From NCBI GenBank assembly GCA_029204225.1, contig CM055107.1, positions 6,356,873 to 6,420,872 of the forward strand: a stretch of 64,000 nucleotides of DNA, given 5' to 3'. The translations under genes were made by a program, and so were the position numbers. Positions 1 through 10,403 of this stretch are shown one piece after another (the stretch's first letter is position 1; each line of letters starts with the position of its first letter). The DNA is from Diphasiastrum complanatum. Its lineage: Eukaryota > Streptophyta > Lycopodiopsida > Lycopodiales > Lycopodiaceae. The notes under the pieces are model-generated. The model made no database searches. It was not told the DNA's origin and was given only the letters and a program-made list of their open reading frames with translations.

Positions 1-660
1 ACTAATGTGAAAAACTGGATGTACCTTAACACCTTGAGGAAGTTCTAGCTGGTACGCATTCCGATGGAGTTTCTTTACTATACGGAATGGCCCTGCATAA
101 CGAGGTGATAACTTAGGACATTTTCCAGTCCTTAGTACCTTAGAATCTTTTGGAATTCTAAGATATACCCAAGCCCCCTCCTCATAGACCCTAGGTTGCC
201 GCTTTTGATTGGCGTAAAACTGGGCTCTATCTTGAGCCGTTTTTACGTTTTCGTGAGCAACAAGCAACATTTCTTGCATATCATGCAGGAATCTACCGCT
301 GCTTTAACCTTGAGGCCTTTGAGGCCCACTGAAATGGGAGCCCTAGGCTGGAAACCATACATTAGAGAAAATGGATTAAAACCCGTCGTAGAGTGCTTTG
401 CGCTATTATACGCAAACTCAATCATTGGAAGGTACCTTTCCCAATCTGACTGTCTTCTGGAAACATATGCCCGAAACATATCTTCCATAGACTGGTTGTC
501 CTCTTTGTCTGACCATCTGATTCAGGATGATCTGATGACCCCAAACTTAGAGTGGTCTCTAATTTCTCAAAGACCGCTTGCCAGAATTTGCCAGTGAACT
601 TTGGATCTCGATCACTAACAATGTCATTCGGCAAACTTTTCCACGAAAAGCTGCGCAAGT
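1..660 (-). pseudogene. gypsy-1 integrase, core and C-terminal part
   Basis: Minus-strand pieces in different frames encode the end of a Ty3/gypsy integrase, which inserts the cDNA copy into the genome. The 422-658 piece carries the SDRDPKF motif with the second catalytic Asp and the HPESDGQTKR motif. The 243-488 piece carries the catalytic Glu region (LEDMFRAYV-like) and the WERYLPMIEFAYN motif. Positions 1-120 read as the usual tail, with RYAGPF, an AYQLELP-like stretch and HPVFHIS. Several frameshifts separate the pieces. A chromodomain, if present, would be off the left edge. Confidence 0.85.
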
Positions 661-701
661 TCAGAAGCCTTGACAGTTTGCTTGGTTGGTATGAACTGCG
701 C

Positions 702-777
702 CATTTTAGTTAACCTGTCAACTATTACCCAAATGGGATCATTTTAGTTAACCTGTCAACTATTACCCAAATGGGAT
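702..777. repeat. 38-bp tandem duplication in integrase
   Basis: Two adjacent identical 38-bp copies (702-739 and 740-777) fall within the integrase core just after the MDFVVGLND motif. Because 38 is not a multiple of three, the duplication shifts the frame. It explains why integrase continues in another frame below position 700. Confidence 0.95.
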
Positions 778-1846
778 CATTGAGCCCAACCACAAAGTCC
801 ATGGAAATGCTTTTCCACTTTCTTTCGGGAATTTCCAAGGGCATTAACAAACCAGCTGCCTTAAGTCTTTCAGCTTTATTAACTTGGCATTGCGCACACT
901 TGCGAACATATGCCTCCACTTGACTTTTTAAATTTGGCAAGTAAAAGTTCCTTTTTACTAAGTCAAGCGTCCTCTGAGCGCCAGGGTGCCCTGCACACGG
1001 GCTATCATGACATTCATGCAGGATTTGGGCCCTTATATCATCATTTTCTGGCACACAAACTTTTCCATTCCGGAAAAGTAACCCATTCCTAATGGAATAG
1101 TCTCTTTGTATCCTGTCCTGAGGAGAAATCTTGGAATCCTGCATTCCAAGCTCATCACTAGATCTAGAAGAACCTGCTTGGACGTCTAGCCAAATACGAC
1201 CGAAGTACCTATCGGTCTTACACAAATCTCTTAAGGACAGATACAACTCAGATTGGATCTCAGAAAAGCTTAACTGATTAACCTCACCAATCCGGCTTAA
1301 GGCATCCGCGACACTATTAGAGGTACCCTTACGGTACTCAATGTCATAATGAAATTCTTGGAGCATCTCTGACCATCTGGCCTTACGACCCCTAAGGTTG
1401 ACCGCATCGTAAATATACTTTAACGCTTGATGGTCAGTAACTATAGTAAACTGGGAGCCATACAAGTAATGTCTCCAAACTTTCAGGGCATTAATGACAG
1501 CAAAAAGTTCCTTGTCATAGGTGGAATACCGCCTTTGAGCAGGGTCCAACTTCTTGCTTTCAAAAGCTACCGGTCTACCATCCTGATATAGGACTGCGCC
1601 TATAGCATAGTCACTGGCATCCGTTTCAAGTACATACGGCTTGTTAGGATCCACTATGTGTAGAATAGGTGCTGTAGTTACACAGTATTTGAGGTTCTCA
1701 AAACTCTGATTCAACTCTTCAGTCCACACAAAGACGAGTACCTCCGTCTTTTTTATCAACAAGGAGCACAGGTGCCCCCCAGGGAGATTTACTAGGCCTA
1801 ACATGGCCCATCTTAAGGTAATTTTGCAGTTGCCTATAAACCTCAT
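725..1846 (-). pseudogene. gypsy-1 RNase H and integrase N-terminus
   Basis: About 335 of the 373 open residues are pol. RNase HI-type motifs come first: the ETDASDYAIGAVL motif with the first catalytic Asp, then STYDKELFAV, the TDHQAL motif and VADALSR. A HHCC zinc-binding integrase N-domain follows (HECHDSPCAGHPG, then CAQCQ), and then the start of the core (MDFVVGL). The first roughly 40 residues, up to FVWTEE, are an out-of-frame overlap with the preceding RT frame. The RT palm that should precede RNase H is missing. Confidence 0.9.
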
Positions 1847-3116
1847 CCTCCTCAGTAGTACTCATCCTATATGGATACAGTGATATAGGAGAACTACCAG
1901 GAATCAGTTTAATACCATGGTCAACACCCCTAGAGGGGGGAAGACCCTCAGGAAGCTGTTTAGGAAATACATCGTTAAATTCTTGTCTAAGTTTCCTAAA
2001 AATTTCACCTTCCGGCGAATTTTCTTGTTTTAGGTTATTAGACATTAATTCCATTTGGAGATTGTAAAATTGCAAACTACGTTCTTCATGGTAAGTAAAA
2101 TCTTTTAACCAACATAAATAAGAAGTGCAATCCACAATATCCATACATTTAACGGTTTCCATAGCAGAAAGCATATACGGAGTAGAAATATCAACATTTC
2201 CATTCAATTTTATGCGTGAGCCGTTATGTAAGAATGACAAACTGTGTGTTACATAGTTTTTCTTCAAGGACTCGTTCCTCTCATAGAACCACTCTTTACC
2301 AAGTATAACATCTACCCTATCTAGATTCATAATATGAAAGTCTAATTTATCCTCTATTGGTAGACGTGGGACTATCCGGTCCCAAACTTGGCTTTCTGCT
2401 CCAGTTGCCAGCTTCACTGTGTATTGGTGGTCACTTTGCCTTGTTTCCACCTTTAGCTTCTGCAACAAATTAGCGTTAATGAAATTATGTGTAGAACCAT
2501 CGTCAAATAAAACAGTTACGGCTTGACCACCCACAACCCCCTTCATCCGAATGAGGTCATGAGGGCCAAAAACAGCCGTATTAAAACAACAATGCTCACA
2601 CACAGAATTACCAGCAAAGGAAAGATCAACACTAGATATGCTAGAGCTACCTGGCGTCTTAAAAGATGCCCCTTTAGCTTTCCGTTTCTTTGGACATTCC
2701 TTCGCGACATGACCTGGTTCCATGCAATTAAAGCACAGATTGTCGCTTCTGGCTTTCATGAAGGTTTCCTGGTCCAAGGTAGATCTTTTCTTTGATTTCT
2801 CTGAACCTGAAGCCCCTTCCTTTGCCTTATCTTTCGATTTCTTTGGAAAGAAAGGCCTCTTACCCTTTACGTCGGGTAAGACACCAGTCTCAGGCTTGGC
2901 CATCGTACAAGTATCATCGTAGATTCTGTCGAAGCGAACAACATCCTCGAGGGTAAGAGGCTGGTTCCTCCTGACTTCTAGCTGGTAGTCTCTGGGCAAC
3001 CCCAGTATGAAATGCAACTTTACTAGCAAAGGATCTATTCTAGTTGCAAAACGAGAATAGACCTCTTGAAATTCTTGCAAATATTGATCCAGGGGCCGGT
3101 TCCCCATATGGATCAT
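1719..3116 (-). pseudogene. gypsy-1 gag C-terminus, zinc knuckle, protease, start of RT
   Basis: A 465-residue open stretch. It begins in the gag capsid (LDQYLQEFQEVYSRFA, LHFILGLP), then has a CX2CX4HX4C zinc knuckle (CFNCMEPGHVAKEC). A retropepsin-like domain follows, with motif LFDDGSTHNFI (the usual DSG is DDG) and a VILGKEWF flap region. The RT finger motifs come last (PYRMS, SPWGAPVLLVDKKDG, TRLCVD). The frame stops there because a deletion joins the finger region directly to sequence preceding RNase H, removing the YxDD catalytic motif. Confidence 0.92.
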
Positions 3117-3592
3117 TGCATACTGACGGTAAAATCAAAATCATCAAGAATAGGAAGGAAGGCCGCCTTAAAGGCCCTACAAAAATCCTCCCAATTCCTA
3201 GGAACTTCAGGCTTACCCCTTATATCTTGCCACCAGGTAAATGCTTTACCTCGCAGGTACATGACGGCGAGATTGATCTTGTTGTCCTCGGATGAATCGT
3301 GCATGGAAAAGTGCAAATTCCATCGATCCAGCCATTGCAAGACCGCCTCCGGGGTTCTATCCTTCTTTTCCCCAGCAAAAACTTCAGGAGTGAACAAGGG
3401 TTGATGCACCAATTGCCTTAGCTGCGTCAATTCCTTGAGATCCTGCTGATCCCGACCGTGCTTTGCTTGCATATCCACAATCTGTTGTTGTAGATTGTTA
3501 ATAGCCAGCATCAAAGCATCAGGGTCTAAGACAGAGGCAGATATAGCCTCATGAACAGGGGACATAGGCTGTGTAGTAGGAGTAGGCTCCAT
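3113..3592 (-). pseudogene. gypsy-1 gag N-terminus
   Basis: A 159-residue frame starting at an ATG (3592) with the usual plant Ty3/gypsy gag layout. A short polar N-terminus precedes a helical stretch rich in Gln and Leu, then the capsid motif TPEAVLQWLDRWNLHF and the paired tryptophans in LRGKAFTWWQDI. Near 3115 the frame shifts and gag continues in the adjoining frame (1719-3116). The product would form the virus-like particle that packages element RNA. Confidence 0.9.
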
Positions 3593-4466
3593 TTTTACAA
3601 AGAGAAGAGAGGTGAATTAAGAAGAGATGAAAGAAGAGAATCAAAAGCTACTCAAGGAAGGTAGATACAAGGCTACTCTTGCTGTCTCTTCACAAACCAA
3701 ATGGTATTGTCCATGGCTGCCAAGAGGAATAAAAGAAAGCACAGAAAAGGATGCACCCCCACCTCCACCTCTTTTCACACTAAACAGATGCATGGAAGAG
3801 GCATACCTCCCTCTTCATGCCATCCTACCATCTGCCAAGTGGCCTTGCCTTGCCACCTAGCCTCCACCTCAGCCTTCTGGCCTTCTCCTTGCAATCTGCC
3901 AGGTGGCCTACAGCCCCCTCTCCCCTTTCTATAACTTATTTTTCTTCCTTTTGTCCATCGCTGGCAGACAGGGACAGGAAGAAGAAAACTTGTTTAATTT
4001 TCCAAGGAGGGCCTTGATTTTGCCAACTAAGGATCTGAGAAGCATCGCTACAGCAGGGTGCTACCAGCTGCCACCTCTGCTGGCCTGAAAAGTGCCACGT
4101 GGCAGATTTGCCAACTACTTTCTGGCAACCCCCGCTGAACAAACAGCGATGGTAAATTTCCAAGTTAAGTTATTTGCTGAGGAGGGCCCATCGCGACTAG
4201 AAATCCACAGATCTTGAGCAGAATTGCAACAGGAAAGACCGCTACCTGTCCTACGTTGGACAGTGCCACGTGGCAGGTCTTTCTTAGGCCCTTAACCTTT
4301 TTTTTTAAAACTTTTTTTTTACTTCAAAATTTATATAAAACAGCGGAAGGAAAAAAACCCTGAAAAATGCATAAAAAATGCATTTTAAATCCGATTTGAA
4401 ATCAGAAGCTCCAAAACTTACAAGAGAAACTCTACGGATCAACGCACCTGCTTTCAGCATGCAGTG
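3593..4466 (-). other. gypsy-1 untranslated leader
   Basis: About 870 bases between the primer-binding site and gag with no long coding frame. It holds two copies of a 14-base block around the perfect palindrome GCCACGTGGC (4092-4105 and 4263-4276), an A/T-rich run with a TATATAAA-like stretch near 4329, and C/T-rich segments near 3760-3940. Confidence 0.75.
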
Positions 4467-4478
4467 GCTCTGATACCA
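4467..4478 (-). other. gypsy-1 primer-binding site (tRNA-Met initiator type)
   Basis: On the minus strand this reads TGGTATCAGAGC, complementary to the 3' end of plant initiator tRNA-Met. It lies two bases inside the 5' LTR, where minus-strand DNA synthesis would be primed. Confidence 0.92.
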
Positions 4479-4480
4479 TA

Positions 4481-4927
4481 TGTTACAATCTTACTTACTG
4501 CAAACCTCCAGGTGCCGGTTAACCACAAGAGACCGAACGATTCACGTTCCACCCCACCATAGGACCTAATCCGGGTCCACCCACCGTGCCCTGGCTCGTG
4601 ACCTTATCAAGCTGGATCCGACCTCCATCCCAGACGGCGTCCCATACCACCGCCCAGGCTCTCAGCCATCTCCTGCCTCACGCTAGCAATACATCCTGGC
4701 CGTGCACACGCTCTCCATCCACCTCCTCCTAGGTAGACAGAATGGATGGTAAATGAGTCCTCCTCCCCTTGTATACCTCCAAGGAGAGAGACTCCAAGCC
4801 ATGTGCACTCCTGGATCATGACACGTGGCAACCATGCAGGTTCATGAGTCACCGGTCAAGTCTACAGGCCCAGTCATCGTCCAGTCTAAGTCTGGGTTTG
4901 GGACCCAAGGGGGTTGGGTCCCTAACA
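4481..4927 (-). repeat. gypsy-1 5' LTR
   Basis: 447 bp bounded by the inverted pair TGTTA and TAACA, directly next to the primer-binding site on one side and to interrupted copia-A RT coding sequence on the other. It contains another CACGTGGCA box (4822-4830). The partner LTR is off the window, so insertion age cannot be estimated. A 5-bp target copy would be CTACC (4928-4932). Confidence 0.88.
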
Positions 4928-5247
4928 CTACCCACAAGCTGCCTATAAAGAGTCTCGTCCACAAAAGGAGTGCCATCATCTCTAGATGGCTTACTGCTAT
5001 TATCAATGGGCGTGGATACGGGTTTGCAATCCTGCATGTTGAACCTGTTCAAGACTTCACATGCATAGTTAGCTTGGGAAAGAAACACACAGTTTTTCTT
5101 TTTCCAAACCTCCAAGCCAAGACAATAGTGGATTAGACCCAAATCCTTCATCTCGAACTCATTTGATAAATGAGCCTTCACTTTTTCAATAAGCTGCCCA
5201 TTGTTACCCGTGATAACGAAGTCATCCACATAGAGAACTATCAAAAC
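4928..5247 (-). pseudogene. copia-A reverse transcriptase, C-terminal half
   Basis: The minus strand shows the catalytic YVDD motif (codons at 5221-5232), then LSNEFEMKDLG, HYCLGLEV, the KPVSTPID motif and LYRQLVGS, where gypsy-1 breaks the frame. The sequence stays in frame up to the break, so this part was intact when gypsy-1 landed. The upstream half resumes after the MITE at 5901. Confidence 0.9.
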
Positions 5248-5892
5248 CAAGGTTACACCCCGGTTCGAACAGGTCGATTCGAACCGGCTGGTTCGAACCG
5301 ATTCTTTGAGGTTCGAACCGGCAGGCCAGGTTCGAATCGGAAAATGGTTCGAACCTGTCTTTTCCATTTTTCAAAAAAAAAATGATTTTTTCTGATGTAC
5401 AAGTCATATATTCACTGTACAGATACCTAATAGCTAAACAATTTCCTCTAAATTTACAGATATTAGGAATCGGGATAATTAGATCCAAGTCACGACCTGT
5501 GACTTGTCGTATTAAAAACATAGTGACCCAAGTTTAAGTCTTAAGAGAACTGCAGTAAGTTGTAAGTTGCAGGGTACAAGGATCTGCTTGCTAAGGAGAG
5601 TCGAGACTATGGAATTTGTACTCTGGAGTTGGAACTTGCCACTTCAAACTTGGAACTTAGGGTTTAGAAAATCGAAATTAGGAGTATAACTGAAATTTGA
5701 GGCTTGAGCTCAGAGCTGATAAATTATAATAGTGACCACTTGGCACAGACCAGTGACCACTAACTACTAACTAGTTACAAGTTACAACTTACTAGTGACC
5801 ACTGAACGGTTCTAACGGTTCAAACCGGGTCCGAATGATTCGATGGTTCGAACCGTGAAAGGCGGTTCAAACTGCGGTTCGATGCAACTTTG
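5248..5892. mobile_element. Non-autonomous hAT-like MITE with palindromic subterminal repeats
   Basis: 645 bp flanked by identical 8-bp copies ATCAAAAC (5240-5247 and 5893-5900). Its ends are imperfect inverted repeats, CAAGGTTACA on the left and CAAAGTTGCA on the right when reversed (8 of 10 match). Both subterminal zones carry clustered copies of the palindrome GGTTCGAACC or one-off variants: about six at 5261-5361 and about six at 5808-5886. It has no coding capacity. Removing it with one target copy restores the copia-A frame. The 8-bp duplication and CA-initial ends are typical of the hAT superfamily. Confidence 0.88.
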
Positions 5893-5900
5893 ATCAAAAC

Positions 5901-6264
5901 AATGTTCCCATCTCCCTCCTTCATGAACAAGTTGCAATCCGACTGACTCTTTATGAATTGCTTCTTGCAAAATAGTTGTCAATAGGACTATACCAGGCCT
6001 TGGGTGCCTGCTTCAAACCATATAAGGCCTTCTTAAGGCTGCATACCATAGTTTCCTTGCCCTTGTGTCAAAACCTTGTGGCTGTTCCATGTAGACTTCT
6101 TCAGCCAACTGTCCATTGAGAAAGACACTCTTCACGTCCATTCGATGGAACTCCCAACCAAAAAATGCAGCCAATGCTAAACCCAACCTGATAGACGTCA
6201 TCTTAGTTACCAGTGCAAACGTCTCATCATAGTCCAAGCACTCCTTTTGTGCATAGCCTTTAGC
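5901..6264 (-). pseudogene. copia-A reverse transcriptase, N-terminal half
   Basis: The minus strand reads AKGYAQKE, DYDETFALV, FHRMDVKSVFLNG, EEVYMEQPQGF, then [10 protein letters not shown] and AWY, all standard copia RT motifs. There is one frameshift near 6050 and a stop around 5950. It begins abruptly at AKGYAQ, beside the truncated copia-B LTR, with the preceding roughly 35 codons lost. Confidence 0.88.
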
Positions 6265-6452
6265 AGGGCCCCTAAACCAAATTAGACCCCTAAGGACCCA
6301 CAAGTCAGTACATGACCAAAATTGGGTCCAACTGACCTTAAGACAAACTTAAGATGGCCTAAACAACTAAATACCCATGGTTACACAGATCTCGACCTTT
6401 TGGGTCAAAGTAACCTATGGATTAACCTTAGCATAGTCATTTATTTCTAACA
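6265..6452 (-). repeat. copia-B 3' LTR, truncated
   Basis: 188 bp closely matching 16333-16520 of the 5' LTR. It begins on the minus strand with TGTTAGAAATAAATG right after the polypurine tract. The other two thirds are absent, and the broken end abuts copia-A RT, so a deletion took out both the LTR end and the neighbouring host sequence. Confidence 0.9.
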
Positions 6453-6460
6453 CCCTCCTT
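6453..6460 (-). other. copia-B polypurine tract
   Basis: On the minus strand AAGGAGGG sits immediately before the LTR start TGTTAG, the expected place for plus-strand priming. Confidence 0.8.
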
Positions 6461-6521
6461 AAATGACAATGCAAAAACTGAAATCTTCACTATGTAATAA
6501 AACCACCACGTGGTATTAAAT

Positions 6522-7190
6522 TTAAAGCTTTGCATAAAGCTTCAAATCTGACTCTAGGCAATGCGTTAGGGAAGAGGTCCGCAATATTATCCTCTGTAGG
6601 ACAATACTCAAGTAAAATGTCGCCATCATGAAGTCTCTCCGAACAAAGTGATAATGGATCTCAATGTGCTTCGCCCTCGCATGAAAAACAGGATTCCGTG
6701 CAATGGCAATAGCACTTTGACTATCACTCAAGATAAGAGTGGCTGAGGGCTCGCCAAACTTCATGTCAACAAGTAGTCTTCTTAGCCATAAACACTTCGT
6801 TGTGGCTGAAAATATCGCTCTATATTTTGCCCCACTAGAAGAAGTAGCAACAGTGGGCTGCTTTTTACTCGAGCAAGAAATTGCAAAATTTCCATAGAAA
6901 AAGCAATGTCCACTTGTAGAACATCTAGTGTTTTGATCTCCACCCCAATCCGAGTCACTAAACCAACCAAACATGCATCATCACAAGCAGGAAAAACCAG
7001 TCCATGACTTCTTGTTCCTTGAAAATATCGAAAGATCCTCTTCAATGCTTTCTAATGTTTTGTCATCGGGGCATGCATGAATAGACTCATAAGTGAGACA
7101 CAATAAGAAATGTCCGGTCTTGAATTACATAGGTAAATGAGATAGCCAATAGCTTGACAATATGAAGTAGTATCAAATGGTTCACCATCA
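6522..7190 (-). pseudogene. copia-B RNase H
   Basis: The minus strand shows the copia RNase H series: RIFRYFQGTRSHGL, DSDWGGD with a catalytic Asp, STSGHCFF, SSKKQPTVATSS, a YRAIFSATTKCLWLRRLL block, SDSQSAIAIARNPVFHARAKHIE and HFVRRD. One frameshift near 6960 and a stop near 7050 split it. The upstream part (7190-7050) carries the RPDIS motif that precedes RNase H. Confidence 0.88.
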
Positions 7191-7196
7191 CCTTGA

Positions 7197-7799
7197 CTAC
7201 TTAATTTCAGGCCTATCTCCATAGGTGTAGCAACCGGTTTGCAATAGATAAAAGTGCAATAGACCTAAATCTGAGGTTTCAAAAACCATACCAAGATCAA
7301 GTATTATGGGATCGATCTGCTGCTCATTACTTCCCGTAATAATAATATCATCAACATAAAGAAAAATAATGACGATATAATTTGACGTATGCTTGACGTA
7401 AAGAGTAAATTTGCTTGGACTATTAGTAAACCCACGATCACAAAAGTAGGCATGTATCATTTGATACCACATCCTCGGGTCCTGCTTCAGTCCATAAAGT
7501 GCCTTCTTGAGAGGACAAACTTTCTCTTCTTGGGCTTCAACCAAAAAATCAGCAGGTTGTTGAAGGTACGCTTCCTCATTGAGATCACCATTGACGAATG
7601 CTGTCTTTATGTCAAGTTGCCGCAAACGCCAACCAAAACGTGCAGCCAAAGAGGTTACTACCCTCACGGTAGTCATCCGAGTAGTAGGAAAAAAAGTCTC
7701 TTCATAATCAATCCCCTTTTGCTGAGCATAGCCTTTGGCAACAAGCCTTGCCTTGTACCTTTCAATGGTACCATCTGCCTTATACTTGATTTTGTATAC
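7197..7799 (-). pseudogene. copia-B reverse transcriptase
   Basis: The minus-strand RT keeps YVDD (codons at 7347-7358), [26 protein letters not shown] and, upstream, AKGYAQQKGIDYEETF. After LLHFYL near 7250 the frame jumps to a PVATPMEIG-like block, so about 35 codons (the GIEV to CKP segment) are deleted. Apart from that the palm looks readable. Confidence 0.88.
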
Positions 7800-8606
7800 T
7801 CATTTAGAACCAATTGCCTTCTTCCCATGAGGAAGATCAACAAGAACCCAAATCCGGTTCTTCATGAGTGAGTCATACTCATCTTGCATCACATCTTCCC
7901 AACATTTTACTCCCTTGGCCTGCTCATAGGAAACAGGTTCTTCCGCAACATCTCCATGAGATGTAAGAGCAAAATCTGAAAAATTGGCATAGTCCACTGA
8001 TTTTTTAGAGGCACGTGTCTTTCCATCATAAAATGAACTTATTTTGTTGTCCCGCAAAGTCGACAACAGCCATTGTGGGACTGTTTTAGGCTGTCCAACA
8101 GCCATGTCTCTTCTTGCAATTTGCTGTCCAAGATCTTCCGACACCGCACTTGGCTGTCCATGATCTTCCAAAACTGGTCCTTGCTGTCCAACAGTTTCTG
8201 CAAGCTGATTTTGAGCAACAAGGGGCGGTTCTTGATGAACATTAGGCCTTTAACTTGATGAGGTGTTGGGCAGTTCGAAACTGGTTGATTGCTGCCCCTT
8301 ATCTTCAGAAATAGAAGATTGTACCAAATCTGGAAGAACTTCAACATTCACACTATGTGGGCTGTCCCCCTTCAAGATATGAGTTGGGGCCACATCTAAT
8401 GAATTCTTTTCATCAAATTGCACATCACGACTAACACTAATCTTGTTAGTGCTCAAATTGAACAGCCTATAGCCTTTGCTTTCACTACTATAGCCAACAA
8501 AAATGCATTTAACTCCTTTATCTTCAAGCTTTGTACGAAGCATAAGCCGTACAACCAAAAATGCGAAAGTGAGAGATTGAAGGCTTCTTTCCATACCAAA
8601 CTTCAT
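7800..8606 (-). pseudogene. copia-B integrase C-terminus and linker
   Basis: The minus-strand frames hold the integrase tail (CIFVGYSSESKGYRLFN, ISRDVQFDE-type motif) and the linker before RT: a Gln-rich low-complexity zone with repeated GQQ, then GKTRASKKSV, FYEQAKGVKCWEDVM and WVLVDLPHGKKAIG. Copia-C shows the same linker, which places the two in one family. The frame is shifted near 8200. Confidence 0.82.
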
Positions 8607-9522
8607 AAGGAGTTAATACTTTCAATGCTTTAGTAGGACGATGATTGCTTATGTATGCTGTCGTTATAACCGCTCCAGCCCAAAACTTGTGAGGCAGCCC
8701 CTTTGCTTTGAGCATGCAACAGGCCATCTCCACAAATGTGCGATTCTTTCGCTCGGCAACACCAGTTTGTTGAGGCGTATAAGGAGTTGTCATTTGATGT
8801 AGAATTTCCTTCTCTCGAAGAAATGCACCGAACGTACACTTAATGTATTCCCCTCCTTGATCGGTGGATAGGGTCTTCAAAGTATGCCCAAATGGATTTT
8901 CCACCATTGCTAGAAAATTTTTGCAATGTTGAAAAACTTCAGATTTAGCCTTCATAGGATAGATCCATGTAAAATGGGAAAAGTCATCAATAAAAGTCAT
9001 AAAATAGATGCACTTTCCAATGGATTCGGTGCTCATTGGACCACAAACATCACTATGAACCAAATCAAATTTGTCAAAAACCCGTATAGTTCCATCAATT
9101 GGAAAAGGTTTCCTTTGAAACTTTCCAAGTATGCACCTCTCGCATACATGCCCTTCCGGCTGCTCAATAGTAGGAAAATCTTCTACCATATTAAATGCCT
9201 TCAGCTTCTTCAAACTTGCAAAGTTGAGATGTCCAAACCTTGTGTGCCACAATGCAGCCAACTCCAATGATTGTGATGTAGAAGCAACAAGACATATAGA
9301 GGGAATTCGTCGCTCATAGGTATCCATAATGAATAAGCCAGCATGCATTGATCCCGAAACAATAATCAAGAGTGATCTTTTAGGATCCTTGACAAGACAC
9401 TTATCTTCATTGAACTCAACAATTAGTCCTTGCTTCAACATAGTTGAAACCGAAAGAAGATTCTTCTTGATTCTCGGAACATAAAGCACATTCTTAATGT
9501 ACTTTTCTTCACCATTAGGCAA
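8524..9522 (-). pseudogene. copia-B GAG-pre-integrase and integrase core
   Basis: 332 open residues. The GAG-pre-integrase domain (LWHTRFGHLNFASLKKL, CERCILGKFQRKPF) has HHCC zinc ligands. The integrase core shows all three acidic sites: the HSDVCGP Asp, the TDQGGEY Asp and the Glu in QQTGVAERKNRT. The C-terminal motif WYGKKPSISHFRIFGC is present. This is the best-preserved coding part of copia-B and could have encoded an active core. Confidence 0.92.
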
Positions 9523-9736
9523 AGGATGGTTACAATTCCAATTCCATGAATAGAATAAGATGCATTATCCGCACATTGTACCTTACTTCCATTTTGCACT
9601 TTCACTAATTTAGTGAATGCTTCTTTGCGAGAAGTCATATGACGAGTAGCACCACTATCCTCCACAAGTAGTAGGTTGTGCCATCCAACCGATCTTCACT
9701 GAACAAAGAACCAATAGATTCTGATTCTTTAGCCAT
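9435..9736 (-). pseudogene. copia-B gag start fused to protease by deletion
   Basis: Starting at ATG 9736 the minus strand reads MAKESESIGSLF, an EDRLDGT motif and Tyr-Leu-Trp, the same gag start as copia-C. Within about 25 codons it jumps into the protease motif DSGATRHMT (near 9640). Nearly all of gag, including the zinc knuckle, is gone. The join lies at a shared TGG, suggesting a short-homology deletion. Confidence 0.85.
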
Positions 9737-10403
9737 TACCTCCAACAGAATTTCAGCTTGTAGGGAAAGAGAGCCTTTCCACAACGAAATCTACTTAAAA
9801 ATTTGCAGCAAACAAAGAGGTGAAAGTAGGAGCACAAGATATCTTTCAATCTGCAACCAAAGTGCCCAAAGGATAATGGAAAGATGGCTGTTTTTCTGCA
9901 CAAAAAAACCAACTTCTTGAAAATTAGATTAGCTTCGATTGAAGCCTACACCGAAACCCAATTAGGAAGCCAAATAGTGATAACACACACTCCAATAGGG
10001 CTGTTGAAAGCGCCCGATTGCTTGCTGAGAATCTGCAAATTTCCAACCACAAGTTGGCCCTAACCCAGAATAGGGTATGCTAAATATTGGGTGCCCTCCA
10101 CAACAAATGCAAACCTGAAAACAAAAATAGCAAGATAAGGAGACACCACAACCAAAAATCAGTAGCAGATTTTTGGGCGCCCTCCTCCAAACAAAACTTG
10201 CTGACAACTGGTTGCATAAAAATTAGATTTGAGATTCTGATTTTTGGGTGCCACAAATTGCTCCTCCAAGATCTTTGATGGGCGCCCTCCTTCAACCTGA
10301 GAAGATCAGCAGGATGTTGAAATTTCACAACAGAAAGCAGAGAAGCTCCTCTTTTGGTAGGGCGCCAACATACAAGCTCGCTGTTGATCCGTTAGCTCGG
10401 ATA
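9737..10403 (-). repeat. copia-B leader with GGGCGCC repeats
   Basis: Untranslated leader between gag and the primer-binding site. GGGCGCCCTCC or close variants recur at 10089-10099, 10175-10185, 10246-10252, 10280-10290 and 10360-10366, mostly 70-86 bp apart. The core GGGCGCCC is self-complementary. The first nine bases of the split primer-binding site lie at 10395-10403. Confidence 0.75.

Larger units (their letters stand above)
1..4927 (-). mobile_element. gypsy-1: Ty3/gypsy LTR retrotransposon, 3' end off window
   Basis: The minus strand reads, in order: LTR, primer-binding site, leader, gag with zinc knuckle, protease, start of RT, RNase H and integrase. The 5' LTR (4481-4927) lies on the right and ends exactly inside the copia-A reading frame, so gypsy-1 inserted into copia-A. 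The 3' LTR is beyond position 1. The element is dead: gag is frameshifted near 3115, the RT palm is deleted near 1730, and integrase is broken by a 38-bp duplication at 702-777. Confidence 0.93.

Noticed and set aside
5253-5361. GGTTCGAAtcc-like words suggested tRNA T-arms
   Set aside because: The words are perfect palindromes in clusters at both MITE ends, without A boxes or cloverleaf.
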